A DNA stretch of 64,000 bases from Haloarcula japonica DSM 6131 (GTDB taxonomy: Archaea; Halobacteriota; Halobacteria; Halobacteriales; Haloarculaceae): positions 60,280-124,279 of the forward strand of contig NZ_AOLY01000042.1 in the NCBI RefSeq assembly GCF_000336635.1, given 5' to 3'. Made by a program: the position numbers and the translations under genes. Shown in pieces: positions 40,257 to 49,191 of the stretch. The first letter of the stretch is position 1, and the number at the start of each line of letters is the position of its first letter. The notes below the pieces were generated by a model. The model saw nothing but the letters and a program-made list of their open reading frames with translations. It made no database searches and was not told where the DNA came from.

Positions 40257-42782
40257 CTACTCGTGAAGCAGGTCTCGAAACGAATTCGCTGCGAGGAGAC
40301 CGCCGGTCGCCACGACCGCACCCATCGCGAACACCGGATTCAGCAACCCCGTCGCTGCGAGTGGCATCGTGACCCCATTATAGAGCAGCGCTAGCCCGTT
40401 GTTCTGTTTGACACGCCGACGAGCTGCATCTGCGAGATCGAACGTCGTCTCCACCGCCGCGAGGTCATCATCGACGATAGAAATATCCGCGGCATCGGAC
40501 GCGAGTGCCGTTCCACCACCGAGCGAGATTCCCAGGTCTGCGGTCGCAAGAGCCGGTGCATCGTTCGTTCCATCACCAACCATTGTAACCTGTCCCCGGG
40601 ACTGTAACCGCCGGATCGTCGCGGTCTTGCCTGCCGGCGGGACCCCCGCAAACACGTGATCGACGGCAGGATGACTGTCGAGAAAGTCAGTAGCAGCCTC
40701 GTCATCACCGGTCAGAACAACGATCTCGATATCACGGTCATTCAGCTGCGTGAGTGTGTCATCCCAACCTGCCCGTGGTTCGTCCCCCACGACGACGACG
40801 CCCTCTGCATGACCGTCACGACCGACGACGACCGGAAGGTGACCGGCCGTTCGTGCCTCTGCGGCACGCGTCTCGATCTGCTCGCTCACCGACCACCCAA
40901 GTTCCGCGAAGAGATCGAGATTCCCGACGAGAACGCGCGTGTCCTCGACGACTCCTTCGACGCCGGTCGCGTGGCTCGTGAATTCGGTGATGTCCGCTGC
41001 GTACTCGTGGTCACTGCCATCGGCAACCCCCCCATCGGCTCTTGAGCGATCGCCCTCCTGATTCCTTTGTGCAAACGTATTCACGATTGCGTCGGCCGCT
41101 GGGTGGGATGCTCGCTGTTCGAGGGCCGCGACGGTTTCAAGGAGATCCGACGGTGCATCCACCTCGAGGACATCCATCTGGCCGGTCGTGAGAGTCCCTG
41201 TTTTGTCGAAGACGACGACGTCGACGTTCCGAAGGCGCTCGAAGACTGTCTCGTCGAAGATGACGATGCCCCGCTCTACCGCTTGTTCGATACTGGTTGC
41301 CACCGAGAGCGGGGTTGCCAGGCCAAGTGCCCACGGACATCCCACTAAGAGAACTACCAGCGCCGTCAGGACGGCGACGGGAATACCAGTCCCCACCAGA
41401 AGCGACCCCAATCCAGCGAGTACCGCCCCACCGACGACGACCGGGATGATGACTGACGCGAGCTTATCGGCCTGCCGCTGGACACCGTGATCCCCACTCT
41501 GGAGATTCCAGACAGAGGTGACGAGGCGATCGATACTACTGGTTGTCCCATCGCTCACCGTGAGGACAGCAGCCCCATTTGTGACGACCGCCCCGCCGAC
41601 GACCTCGTCCCCAGCTTGTTTCGATACCGGGAGCGACTCGCCCGTCACGATCGCTTCATCGACCGTGCACTCACTCTCAGCGAGAACACCATCGACTGGG
41701 ATGCGTTCGCCCTCACGGACGAGAACCCGTTCCCCGGGTTCCAGACTGTGTACGTCGACCATCGTCGTCCCATCGGCGCCATACCGCCTGGCTTCGGTGA
41801 CGTGGGAGATAGTGAGATTCGTCAGGCGATCCATCGCTCGCTGCTTGCTCAGTGATTCGTAGAAGATGGCGGCCACCACACTCGCGGCAACCACGATCGT
41901 GAGGTCGTAGAAAACGTCGAGTCGACCGAGGAGAAAGGCAATCGTGCTGTACACGTAGGCGCTCACCACGGTGATCGCGACGAGAAAGTCCGTATTCGGC
42001 TGTCGCATCTTCAGACTGACATACGCACCCTGTAACAGCGGCAGGCCGGTAAACACGAGGACGACACCCGTCAGAACGAGAAAGAGCGGGAGGATCAACA
42101 GGCCATCTCCACCGCCGATCCCGGACGTACTCGCGTACATATCGAGCGTCCCCTCACCAAAGAACGACGAGAGCTGCGCCGGATAGAGGAGGACCGCATA
42201 TGGGAGGAGCATGAACGTCCCGAAAATGACGCCAGCAGCGTAACGGAATCCCAGCACCTCGTCAATCCCTCGTTCATTCGGCTCGTCCGACCGGCGCGAC
42301 TGTCCGATTATAGTCGGTGTGTCATCGCTCCCTCCAGCACGGAGGGTTGCCGAATAGCCGAGTGTACTCAGGGTATCACAGAGAGTTTCCTTCGAGACGC
42401 GATCAGGGTCGTATGTGATACGAACCGTCTCGGTGACGTAGCTTGCTGCCACGTCTACAACACCCTCGCAGTCCTCGGCGACTGATTCAAGAAATGCTTC
42501 ACACGTCGCACAGTGCATCCCGTCGACCTGAAAGAAAGCTCGTTCCTCAGACCCTAATCGAGGGGTATCCGCATCGCGTTCGCCCGCCCCAGCACCGGAC
42601 TCGCGCATGGGGTCGTCTGTCGGGTCCATCCGACTGTGGACTCCATCGCCACCGAGTACTCGATGGACGTTTCGACATCCATCACAGCAGAAGACGGTGT
42701 CGTTCTCACCCACGACTCTATCGTCAGGGACAGCCCTACCACAAAGCGCGCACGTGGAAGATGAGGATTGAGATGAAGACAC
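40257..42782 (-). CDS. P1B-type heavy-metal ATPase with CPW in place of CPC (FixI/CopA2-like)
   Basis: 841 residues, GTG start at 42782. N-terminal cysteine module CALCGRAV...FCCDGCRNVHR (11-40), then an HMA domain with MHCATCEAF (CxxC 91-94). Core motifs: TGES at 380-383, DKTGT at 526-530, ASHPAADAI, and GDGTNDAPAL. The ion motif in the sixth helix is CPW at 482-484 (VGCPWALGLATP) instead of CPC, CPH or SPC. The Cys-rich N-terminal plus HMA layout and the NNGLALLYNGVTMPLAATGL helix resemble FixI/CcoI-type Cu pumps. Loss of the second Cys should change metal affinity or selectivity. Cu export or delivery is probable. Confidence 0.88.
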   Translation of the reverse strand: MSSSQSSSSTCALCGRAVPDDRVVGENDTVFCCDGCRNVHRVLGGDGVHSRMDPTDDPMRESGAGAGERDADTPRLGSEERAFFQVDGMHCATCEAFLESVAEDCEGVVDVAASYVTETVRITYDPDRVSKETLCDTLSTLGYSATLRAGGSDDTPTIIGQSRRSDEPNERGIDEVLGFRYAAGVIFGTFMLLPYAVLLYPAQLSSFFGEGTLDMYASTSGIGGGDGLLILPLFLVLTGVVLVFTGLPLLQGAYVSLKMRQPNTDFLVAITVVSAYVYSTIAFLLGRLDVFYDLTIVVAASVVAAIFYESLSKQRAMDRLTNLTISHVTEARRYGADGTTMVDVHSLEPGERVLVREGERIPVDGVLAESECTVDEAIVTGESLPVSKQAGDEVVGGAVVTNGAAVLTVSDGTTSSIDRLVTSVWNLQSGDHGVQRQADKLASVIIPVVVGGAVLAGLGSLLVGTGIPVAVLTALVVLLVGCPWALGLATPLSVATSIEQAVERGIVIFDETVFERLRNVDVVVFDKTGTLTTGQMDVLEVDAPSDLLETVAALEQRASHPAADAIVNTFAQRNQEGDRSRADGGVADGSDHEYAADITEFTSHATGVEGVVEDTRVLVGNLDLFAELGWSVSEQIETRAAEARTAGHLPVVVGRDGHAEGVVVVGDEPRAGWDDTLTQLNDRDIEIVVLTGDDEAATDFLDSHPAVDHVFAGVPPAGKTATIRRLQSRGQVTMVGDGTNDAPALATADLGISLGGGTALASDAADISIVDDDLAAVETTFDLADAARRRVKQNNGLALLYNGVTMPLAATGLLNPVFAMGAVVATGGLLAANSFRDLLHE

Positions 42783-42944
42783 AATTGATTACCACCGGCT
42801 GACAGCTGACCGAGCACAGCCATGGAACCTCAACGGCGACCTCGGCCGAAGCGCCATTACCGGTGATACAGAGGCATGGGTATTAAGCGCTGTTTGGAGA
42901 CGAGTGTACTGGTAGATATCCTCGATCCGAAGCTCTGCTTCTGA

Positions 42945-42966
42945 GTACCAGAGAGAACATATGCCA
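42945..42966 (+). promoter_or_regulatory. Promoter block shared by the two PadR genes (copy 2)
   Basis: Identical over 22 bases to 14893-14914, with the same ACATATG element about 30 bases before the ATG at 42992. The shared promoter implies the two regulators have the same control. Confidence 0.55.
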
Positions 42967-42991
42967 TCCCTCAAAAATAGGGAGCAGACGG

Positions 42992-43288
42992 ATGCACGAT
43001 CTAACCGGGTTCCAGCGGGACGTCTTGTACGTTATCGCCGGGCTCGAGGAACCACACGGGCTCGCAGTAAAGGCCGAACTCGACGACTACTACGAACAAG
43101 AGATCAATCATGGGCGGCTCTATCCAAACCTCGACGACCTCGTCGGCAAAGGCCTCCTGGAGAAAGGTGAACTCGACAAACGGACGAACGTGTACACGGT
43201 CACACAACGCGGAGTGCGGGAGATCGAGGCGCGACGTGAGTGGGAAAGCCAGTATTTAGAGGACGTGAACGCACCCACTACGTCGTAG
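42992..43288 (+). CDS. PadR-family winged-helix transcriptional regulator (copy 2)
   Basis: 98 residues, MHDLTGFQRDVLYVIAGLEE, with the same PadR helix-turn-helix and wing as the gene at 14939. Changes are mostly conservative (K to E, D to A, V to I); the C-terminal ten residues differ. The upstream reading frame is shifted relative to copy 1, which confirms this ATG as the start. Target unknown; neighbours are a P-type ATPase and a Doc-like gene. Confidence 0.85.
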   Translation: MHDLTGFQRDVLYVIAGLEEPHGLAVKAELDDYYEQEINHGRLYPNLDDLVGKGLLEKGELDKRTNVYTVTQRGVREIEARREWESQYLEDVNAPTTS

Positions 43289-43356
43289 AACCAGGCGAGT
43301 AGAACTCAATATCAAAGCGGGACTGCTTTACCCACTTCCCACGAATACGCATTGAG

Positions 43357-44244
43357 ATGGCTCGGCTCGTCTTCTATCATCACCCACAGGCCGAGAATTT
43401 CTCACTCAAATATAGCTCGGCATCGGTAGCAGAGATCCGGTCTCAGCAAGAGCAATCCGACGAGTCGACAAAGCTCATCGGGTACCCCTTCGAAGCTCCG
43501 GTCTATGTGCTCTATGAAGGCGATTCAGAGATCGAATCAGCGCAAGATATCGACTTTGATCAGGAATGGCTGAGCGATCGTATTCGTGACCTCCCCCGTG
43601 CTGGGCAGGTTGTCGCATTCCGATTAGTAGAGTTGCTCGAAGCCGCGGTCGAAGTTCGAGATGAGGATGAGTTCCGGCTCTACAAGGAGTTCGAACCACA
43701 AAAGATCCAGCAGGCACTCGATCACGTCTCCTGGGAAGCACCGCTTCCGACCGTCGCTGGAGAGGTGATGTCGAATTTGATCCTCCGACATTCCCTCCCG
43801 AATGCGAATCATCGAACTGGCATCGCGATGCTGCAGTTCTGTATTGAGAGTGTGGACCCGGATTTTGAGATGCCACGAACGCACGTCGACGACGATTCCT
43901 GGCGAGAGTGGGTCGATCCCTATATCGTCGATTCCAAACGGCTCATTACTGTCCGCCGGAACAACCTCCGTTTCAAGCAACTCGAAGACTTGGACGTCGA
44001 CGTCGTCGAACGGAAAGACGGGATCCAAATCCGATTAGCCGAGTTCGAGCTGGATATGCACTGGAGAGAAGCCCTCACAGAGTATGCTGGGCAGCACGAA
44101 TCTCACTGTACGGACTTCGCGCAGGCAGTTCTCGAACGAGCAGGACGGGACGATCTACTTGACCGTCAAGGACCAACGAAACAAGAGTTCCTCACGTATC
44201 TGGAGAACGGACTGGTCGAACGGGACTTCAGAGAAATGTTCTGA
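43357..44244 (+). CDS. Fic/Doc-like protein with a variant active-site motif
   Basis: 295 residues, soluble. The stretch LILRHSLPNANHRTGIAMLQ at about 147-166 matches the Fic/Doc motif HxFx(D/E)(G/A)N(G/K)R(T) as H-S-L-P-N-A-N-H-R-T; Doc of phage P1 reads HIFNDANKRT. The acidic metal-binding residue is Asn here, so nucleotide transfer may be altered or absent. The N- and C-terminal parts (FYHHPQAENFSLKYSSAS, AGQHESHCTDFAQAVLERAG) are not recognised. A toxin or protein-modifying role is possible. A 34-codon gene converges on it at its 3' end. Confidence 0.6.
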   Translation: MARLVFYHHPQAENFSLKYSSASVAEIRSQQEQSDESTKLIGYPFEAPVYVLYEGDSEIESAQDIDFDQEWLSDRIRDLPRAGQVVAFRLVELLEAAVEVRDEDEFRLYKEFEPQKIQQALDHVSWEAPLPTVAGEVMSNLILRHSLPNANHRTGIAMLQFCIESVDPDFEMPRTHVDDDSWREWVDPYIVDSKRLITVRRNNLRFKQLEDLDVDVVERKDGIQIRLAEFELDMHWREALTEYAGQHESHCTDFAQAVLERAGRDDLLDRQGPTKQEFLTYLENGLVERDFREMF

Positions 44245-44349
44245 TCAGTCGCGAAGCTCGGCGACCGACTGTCCGACCTCGCGAACGTGTTCACTTCGCT
44301 CGAGGTCGAGTTCCTCGGCGAGGTAGTCAACTGTCTCTTCGAGGCTCAT
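44245..44349 (-). CDS. 34-residue acidic protein convergent to the Doc-like gene
   Basis: ATG at 44349, stop at 44245. Reads MSLEETVDYLAEELDLERSE then HVREVGQSVAELRD, a charged helical pair. A TATAAA (TTTATA on its strand) at 44374-44379 is 25-30 bases before the ATG, as in leaderless haloarchaeal genes, and the stop falls directly next to the end of the Doc-like gene. It could be an antitoxin-like partner, although convergent orientation is unusual for that. Confidence 0.55.
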   Translation of the reverse strand: MSLEETVDYLAEELDLERSEHVREVGQSVAELRD

Positions 44350-44373
44350 GGTGGAAAGAAGTCCGTCAAGCGG

Positions 44374-44379
44374 TATAAA
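44374..44379 (-). promoter_or_regulatory. TATA box of the 34-codon gene
   Basis: TATAAA on the plus strand, 25-30 bases before the ATG at 44349 on the minus strand. Confidence 0.5.
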
Positions 44380-44565
44380 CCTAGTGCTGGTGCAACAATG
44401 TAGTCCATCAGAGGAAGCGTCTGTGTATACCAAACTACGTATCCCTCGGGAAAACTGTGGAATCGGTGACTGCATAGCGATACCCACCGAAATCACGCAG
44501 TGTCGCCATTTGCTGTCCATCAACCGAACTCAATTGAAAGAAGCTCCGAAGCGATCGGGAGCGTT

Positions 44566-46848
44566 TCAGTCTGCAGGTTGTGCGTCAGTCGCTGGTGTCC
44601 CGCTTGGAAGCTCGGGGATGGACAGGTCCACGCGGCGGAGCAGCTGAGCGTTGATCGCGACGATTACTGTACTCAACGACATCAGGAGCGCACCCACAGC
44701 GGGGGAGAGCAGAATCCCGATCGGTGCCAAGACGCCTGCTGCGAGCGGAATTGCGAACACGTTGTAGCCGGCCGCCCAGACGATGTTCTCCTGCATCTTC
44801 CGGTAGCTCGCCTTACTGAGTTTCACGAGCCGAACGACGTCCATCGGGTTGTTCTGGACGAGGATGACGTCGGCCGACTGGACGGCGACGTCGGTGCCGC
44901 TCCCGATCGCGATACCGACGTCGGCCCGCGTCAGCGCCGGCGCGTCGTTCACCCCGTCGCCGACCATCCCGACGAGCTTGCCCTGGTCCTGAAGCTCCTG
45001 AACTTTCTCGTCCTTGTCTTCGGGGAGGACCTCCGCGAACACCGTGTCGATGCCCAGTTCGTCGGCGACAGCGTTGGCGACATCCTGGGAGTCCCCAGTC
45101 AACATCGCCACCTCGATGCCCAGATCGTGGAGGGTATCGACGACACGAAAACTCTCCTCACGGATTACGTCAGCCATCGCGAACGCGGCAATCAGCTCGC
45201 CTTCACGAACAAGGTATACCACCGTCTGAGCGTTCTGTCCCGCCTCGTCAGCGAAGCGGCGGAGATGGTCGGGTATCTCGCTATCGAGTTGGGTTAACAG
45301 GTTTGGCCCGCCGACGTACACCTCATTTCCGTCGACGTTCGCACGGACGCCCCGGCCTTTGATCGCCTCGAAGTCGGTCGCGTCAGGTGCGGTGAGGTCC
45401 TGCTCGTCGGCGGCCTCGCGTATGGCTCGCGCGATCATGTGTTCGGAATCGCTTTCGACGGCTGCTGCCAGCGCGAGAGCGTCGTCCTCTTCCACGCCCT
45501 CGACGGTCGCCATGTCGACGACGCCGTGTTCGCCTTCGGTGAGCGTCCCCGTCTTGTCGAAGATGATGGCGTCCAGGTTCCGCGCCTCCTCCATCGCGAT
45601 ACGGTCCCGGACCAGCATCCCGTTGCGAGCCGCCAATGACGTGTTGATTGCGACCACTAGGGGGATGGCGAGCCCGAGTGCGTGCGGGCAGGCGATGACG
45701 AGCACTGTGACGACGCGCTCGATGACCGTTGCGTCGAATGAGACCGCGAGCGTCCACGCGATTGCTGTCACGACTGCCGCCGCGAGGGCGACGTAGAACA
45801 GCCAGCCTGCCGCTCTGTCGGCCAGTACCTGTGTCTTGGATTTGCTCTGCTGGGCTTCCTCGACGAGGCGCATGATTCCCGCGAGCGTCGTCTCCTCGCC
45901 CGTCGCACCGACGCGCACGCGGAGGCTGCCGTCGCCGTTGATCGTCCCACCGATGACCTCGTCGCCGGGGTCTTTCGAGACCGGTTTCGATTCGCCCGTG
46001 ATCATGGACTCGTTGACGTCGGAGTCTCCCTCTTCGACGACGCCGTCAGCAGGGACACTCGCACCCGGCCGGACGAGTACGAGGTCGCCCTCGGAGAGTT
46101 CACTCACCGGGACCTCCTCAGTGTCGCCGCCGTCGGTAATCCGCTCGGCGGTGTCCGGCATCAGCTTCGCCAGTTCGTCGACCGCACTCGAGGCCCGTCG
46201 CACCGACCGCATCTCGATCCAGTGCCCCAGCAGCATAATGTCGATCAGGGTGACGAGTTCCCAGAAGAACGCCGACTGCGTCGGGAAGACCACGCTCGCG
46301 AGGCTGTAGACGAACGCGACGGTGATCGCCATCGAGATGAGCGTCATCATCCCCGGCGACCGATCTTTCAGTTCCGGTACCGCCATCTGGAGGAACGGCA
46401 TCCCACCGTACGCGAAGACGATGACCGCGAAGACGGGGTTGATCCACTCGCTGCCCGGGAACGCGGGGACGGAGAACCCGAGCCACTCCTGCAGCATTTC
46501 GCTGTATAGCAGGACTGGGATCGACAGGAGCGTCGAGACGAAGAAGCGCCGGCGGAACATCTGCTCGTGGCCCTCGTGCATCCCGCCATGCCCCTCACCG
46601 TGGCTCTCATGGGAACCGTGGTCGTGTCCTTCGCCCTCGTGTCCAGCGTGCTCGTGCTGCTCGTCGAGCACTGTCTCACTCTCCGCAGCAGGGTGTGCCT
46701 CTTCTTCCAGTAGCTCCTGTTCTACCCGCTGCTCGTCCGACTCGGCGTCCGATTCATCCTGCTCGCCGTGTTCGTGCTGGTGACTGCTGTCGTCCTGCTG
46801 GTGTTCCCCTCCAGGGGGATTCTCATTTGTATCTTTGTGGTCGTCCAT
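44566..46848 (-). CDS. copB: CopB-type copper P1B ATPase (CPH motif) with His-rich N-terminus
   Basis: 760 residues. The first 95 residues are His/Glu/Asp-rich with no HMA domain. Core motifs: TGES at 284-287, CPH at 387-389 ([12 protein letters not shown]), DKTGT at 431-435, SEHMIARAI in the place of the HP motif, and [10 protein letters not shown]. The CPH ion motif and His-rich end define the P1B-3 (CopB) class, which moves Cu(I)/Cu(II) or Ag out of the cell. SEHM in place of the usual SEHP is a further oddity of the nucleotide-binding domain. The gene follows the HMA chaperone gene (46980-47177) in the same direction with a hairpin between them. Confidence 0.93.
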   Translation of the reverse strand: MDDHKDTNENPPGGEHQQDDSSHQHEHGEQDESDAESDEQRVEQELLEEEAHPAAESETVLDEQHEHAGHEGEGHDHGSHESHGEGHGGMHEGHEQMFRRRFFVSTLLSIPVLLYSEMLQEWLGFSVPAFPGSEWINPVFAVIVFAYGGMPFLQMAVPELKDRSPGMMTLISMAITVAFVYSLASVVFPTQSAFFWELVTLIDIMLLGHWIEMRSVRRASSAVDELAKLMPDTAERITDGGDTEEVPVSELSEGDLVLVRPGASVPADGVVEEGDSDVNESMITGESKPVSKDPGDEVIGGTINGDGSLRVRVGATGEETTLAGIMRLVEEAQQSKSKTQVLADRAAGWLFYVALAAAVVTAIAWTLAVSFDATVIERVVTVLVIACPHALGLAIPLVVAINTSLAARNGMLVRDRIAMEEARNLDAIIFDKTGTLTEGEHGVVDMATVEGVEEDDALALAAAVESDSEHMIARAIREAADEQDLTAPDATDFEAIKGRGVRANVDGNEVYVGGPNLLTQLDSEIPDHLRRFADEAGQNAQTVVYLVREGELIAAFAMADVIREESFRVVDTLHDLGIEVAMLTGDSQDVANAVADELGIDTVFAEVLPEDKDEKVQELQDQGKLVGMVGDGVNDAPALTRADVGIAIGSGTDVAVQSADVILVQNNPMDVVRLVKLSKASYRKMQENIVWAAGYNVFAIPLAAGVLAPIGILLSPAVGALLMSLSTVIVAINAQLLRRVDLSIPELPSGTPATDAQPAD

Positions 46849-46937
46849 AGCCCATATTCTCTGTAGAGGTGGATCCGCTGGCCCCCTGAATCTTCCCCAC
46901 TGAACTGTACAGCAGGACCAGCGTAGCGAAGCTTCAA

Positions 46938-46959
46938 AGACAACGGTTGGCCGTTGTCT
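46938..46959. terminator. Hairpin between the chaperone and copB genes
   Basis: AGACAACGG (46938-46946) and CCGTTGTCT (46951-46959) form a nine-base perfect stem with a TTGG loop, 20 bases after the chaperone stop. No T-run follows on the minus strand, so it could be a processing or attenuation element rather than a plain terminator. Confidence 0.5.
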
Positions 46960-46979
46960 CGGAGTGGTCCGCGCGATTC

Positions 46980-47177
46980 TCAGGCGTAAGCGGTGTACCC
47001 GGCGTCTTCGACGGCCTCCACGAGAGCTGTGACATTTGCCTCACCATCGACGCTCGCCTGTTCGCTCTCCCTGTCGACGGTCACGTCAGTCACGCCGGAT
47101 ACCTCTTCGAGGGCCTCTTCGACCGTCTGCTCACAGTGACCGCACGTCATGCCTTCCACGATGATCGTCGTCGTCAT
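46980..47177 (-). CDS. copZ: HMA-domain copper chaperone (CopZ-like), copy 1
   Basis: 65 residues from the ATG at 47177 ([20 protein letters not shown]). One HMA domain with the GMTCGHC metal site and the usual beta-alpha-beta pattern to EDAGYTAYA. It would pass Cu(I) in the cytoplasm to the ATPases. Precedes copB in the same direction. A TTKGAATCYAA box lies about 79 bases before its start. Paralogue at 54875. Confidence 0.92.
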   Translation of the reverse strand: MTTTIIVEGMTCGHCEQTVEEALEEVSGVTDVTVDRESEQASVDGEANVTALVEAVEDAGYTAYA

Positions 47178-47250
47178 ACAGGGATACACACGGCCTCCTC
47201 TCTTTAGCGGATTTCCCCTTCGATCATACTGATATCGTGGGGCTCAAACT

Positions 47251-47261
47251 TTAGATTCAAA
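47251..47261 (-). promoter_or_regulatory. Candidate copper box 1 (TTTGAATCTAA on the minus strand)
   Basis: Matches the consensus TTKGAATCYAA also found at 55116 and 55806. Its centre is about 79 bases upstream of the copper-chaperone ATG at 47177, similar to the distance of the box before copA (81). Confidence 0.55.
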
Positions 47262-47323
47262 GTGATACCTGCGGCCGTAACGAACTAGACATCGGATGCG
47301 CCAGGTGTCAATAGCGAGGTGGC

Positions 47324-47719
47324 TCAAGTATCGTTGTGACGCTCTCTGTACGTCTTCGCCGCTAAAAAGACATAGAGTGCGCCGATAGCCCGAATGCCCA
47401 AGCGGAATCGCTCGTTCCATTCTATCGACTCTGGACGCTCGTACAGGAACGCGGTGGCAAATCTCTGATACAGGTCGGGAAATAAGAGGACTATCGCACC
47501 GAACACGCCGGTAAGATTCATCAGCAATGCGTATGCTCGCCCGTTAAAGAGTGAAAGCGCAGCTATCAGAACACCCTCCGACCGGACTGCTGGACGTATC
47601 CACCCTCTCACTGTTCCCTCGTCTGGATTCGAAATGGCGAGTTTCTCGAAGAGCTCGACGATTTCGTCCGGGAACAGCGCTGAGATAGCGCCGAGGACAC
47701 CGACGAGTGTTCGAATCAT
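47324..47719 (-). CDS. Membrane protein of unknown function
   Basis: 131 residues from the ATG at 47719 (MIRTLVGVLG), with a TATATCC promoter element about 25 bases before it. An amphipathic N-terminus, a segment GVLIAALSLFNGRAYALLMN, then TGVFGAIVLLFPDLYQRF and FRLGIRAIGALYVFLAAKTY, giving three to four membrane helices. The motif ALFPDEIVELFEKLAI repeats loosely as LLFPDLYQRFATAFLY, hinting at an internal duplication. No family recognised. Confidence 0.65.
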   Translation of the reverse strand: MIRTLVGVLGAISALFPDEIVELFEKLAISNPDEGTVRGWIRPAVRSEGVLIAALSLFNGRAYALLMNLTGVFGAIVLLFPDLYQRFATAFLYERPESIEWNERFRLGIRAIGALYVFLAAKTYRERHNDT

Positions 47720-47856
47720 ACGATATGGTACGACCGATATGGATATAACTCCCACTGCGACGCTACACTATCGAGAACGAGGGGAGTCCGAACAGTAGCG
47801 GCTTCGAACCGGGCACGACGCGCAGAGGCCGCTTGTCGAATGGGCGTCCTGAATCC

Positions 47857-48132
47857 TTATGGATTCGGGGCATACAGGGCGTAGAGGATAGACAGCATCC
47901 CGGCTGCGGTGACGAGTGCTGCGACGAATCCTGCTTCGAAGATCGACACCTGGAGGAGTTCGAAGAGGACGCCTTCAAGGAGGCCGCCAAGCCCGACCAA
48001 TGCGAAGCCGGCGGCGACGTACAGGAGTAACTGCGTGTGATGTCGTTGGTACCCGCGATAGGCCTGATATGCGATGACCAGTGCTAACGCGGTCGTGAAC
48101 AGTTTGCCGATGACGAATAGCGTGTGGTCCAT
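47857..48132 (-). CDS. Three-helix membrane protein (DUF7521-like), copy 2
   Basis: 91 residues. KLFTTALALVIAYQAYRGYQ then RHHTQ, LLYVAAGFALVGLGGLLEGV, FVAALVTAAGMLSILYALYA: same three-helix plan and post-helix YRGY(Q)R junction as copy 1 at 29497. Starts three bases after the winged-helix gene ends. In the middle loop FELLQVSIFEAGF. Probable membrane partner of the regulator. Confidence 0.72.
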   Translation of the reverse strand: MDHTLFVIGKLFTTALALVIAYQAYRGYQRHHTQLLLYVAAGFALVGLGGLLEGVLFELLQVSIFEAGFVAALVTAAGMLSILYALYAPNP

Positions 48133-48135
48133 GAT

Positions 48136-48486
48136 TCAGTCTCCCCGCATTTCCTCGAAGATGGTCGTAATCCGGTCGGCGGGGTCAGGCCGGATGTCGA
48201 TGTTGACGTCGAAGCCCTCCGCCTGCAGGAGGATTTCGATGCGTTCGAGGCGCGCCTCATACTCGCTGTAGTGTCGTCCCCCGGGGTCGACGTGCGTATA
48301 CTCCTCGAGGAGGCCCTGCTCGACGAGGCGGGTGACACGGCGTGAGACGGTCGGGCGTGACATGTCACATTCCTCGCTGAGTTCCTTCGCAGACAGTCGG
48401 TCGGTCTTCGTCGCCACGAGGATGTCGCGAGCGTACTCGTCGTTGAGTGTAGCGAAGATTTCCGACGGGTCGGACTCCTCGGTCAC
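48136..48486 (-). CDS. Winged-helix regulator partnered with a DUF7521-like protein, copy 2
   Basis: 116 residues with an ArsR-type winged helix: IFATLNDEYARDILVATKTD, SAKELSEECDMSRPTVSRRV, TRLVEQGLLEEYTHVD, wing GGRHYSEYEARL; the end (GFDVNIDIRPDPADRITTIF) is a short beta-helix extension. Promoter TAATATA at 48511-48517 is 25-31 bases before the ATG. Homologous in plan to 29772-30149. Two Cys are not arranged as a metal site except a lone one in EECDMS. Confidence 0.82.
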   Translation of the reverse strand: MTEESDPSEIFATLNDEYARDILVATKTDRLSAKELSEECDMSRPTVSRRVTRLVEQGLLEEYTHVDPGGRHYSEYEARLERIEILLQAEGFDVNIDIRPDPADRITTIFEEMRGD

Positions 48487-48510
48487 ACGTCTCTACTCGC
48501 GACAGGAGCG

Positions 48511-48517
48511 TAATATA
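48511..48517 (-). promoter_or_regulatory. TATA box of the winged-helix gene
   Basis: TATATTA on the coding strand, 25-31 bases before the ATG at 48486; a second TATA-like element (TACTATATC near 48553) faces the DoxX gene on the plus strand. Confidence 0.5.
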
Positions 48518-48600
48518 GCCCGCCGATTTTCTGACTCAGAACGCCGGCTCGCTACTATATCGTCTCTGCCTCCGTACTGATAGTTGAAGGTGCAATAACT

Positions 48601-49161
48601 ATGTCCACACTTGACTCCGGCATGAACCAGCTCGAGAGCAGAGTCGGCGGCCTGACCGTCGGCGGGAAAGTTCACAGTCTCAGTGCGTGGTTCGTGCTCG
48701 CGCTCCGTCTCATGATGGGGTACGCGTTCGCGTACTCTGGGTTCACGAAGATCACCGGCGAGTTCGGCGCTGGCGGCTACCTGTCGAACGTCGCGGCGAC
48801 CAACGGGAACCCGCTCGCGGGCCTGTTCGCGTGGATGGGCTCGACGCCGTGGTTCGTCGAATTCGCCAACGTCGCTGTCCCGTGGGGCGAGCTGTTCATC
48901 GGACTGGGCCTGCTCGTCGGCGCGTTCGTCCGCCTCGCGGCGTTCTTCGGCGCGCTCATGATGCTCATGTTCTACTTCGGCAACTGGGACATGGGCCACG
49001 GGTTCATCAACGGGGACTTCGCGTACATGCTCGTGTTCCTCGCGGTCGCCGCGTTCGCCGCGGGCCGCATCCTCGGGCTCGACCAGTACATCGAACAGTA
49101 CGAGATCGGTGGAGAAGCGCTCGTCGAGCGCTACCCCGCCCTCGAATACATCCTCGGCTAA
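48601..49161 (+). CDS. DoxX/DoxD-family membrane protein, copy 1
   Basis: 186 residues, four helices. LRLMMGYAFAYSGFTKITGE, VEFANVAVPWGELFIGLGLL, VGAFVRLAAFFGALMMLMFY and DFAYMLVFLAVAAFAAGRIL are the DoxX/TQO small-subunit pattern (SGxxKI, PxxELxxGxxLLxG, xRxAA). The family includes thiosulfate:quinone oxidoreductase subunits; function in haloarchaea is unclear. A paralogue lies at 61262. Followed by a SHOCT-domain membrane protein after 30 bases. Confidence 0.85.
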   Translation: MSTLDSGMNQLESRVGGLTVGGKVHSLSAWFVLALRLMMGYAFAYSGFTKITGEFGAGGYLSNVAATNGNPLAGLFAWMGSTPWFVEFANVAVPWGELFIGLGLLVGAFVRLAAFFGALMMLMFYFGNWDMGHGFINGDFAYMLVFLAVAAFAAGRILGLDQYIEQYEIGGEALVERYPALEYILG

Positions 49162-49191
49162 CCACGCCGAACTCTCTTCAGGAGTACAATA

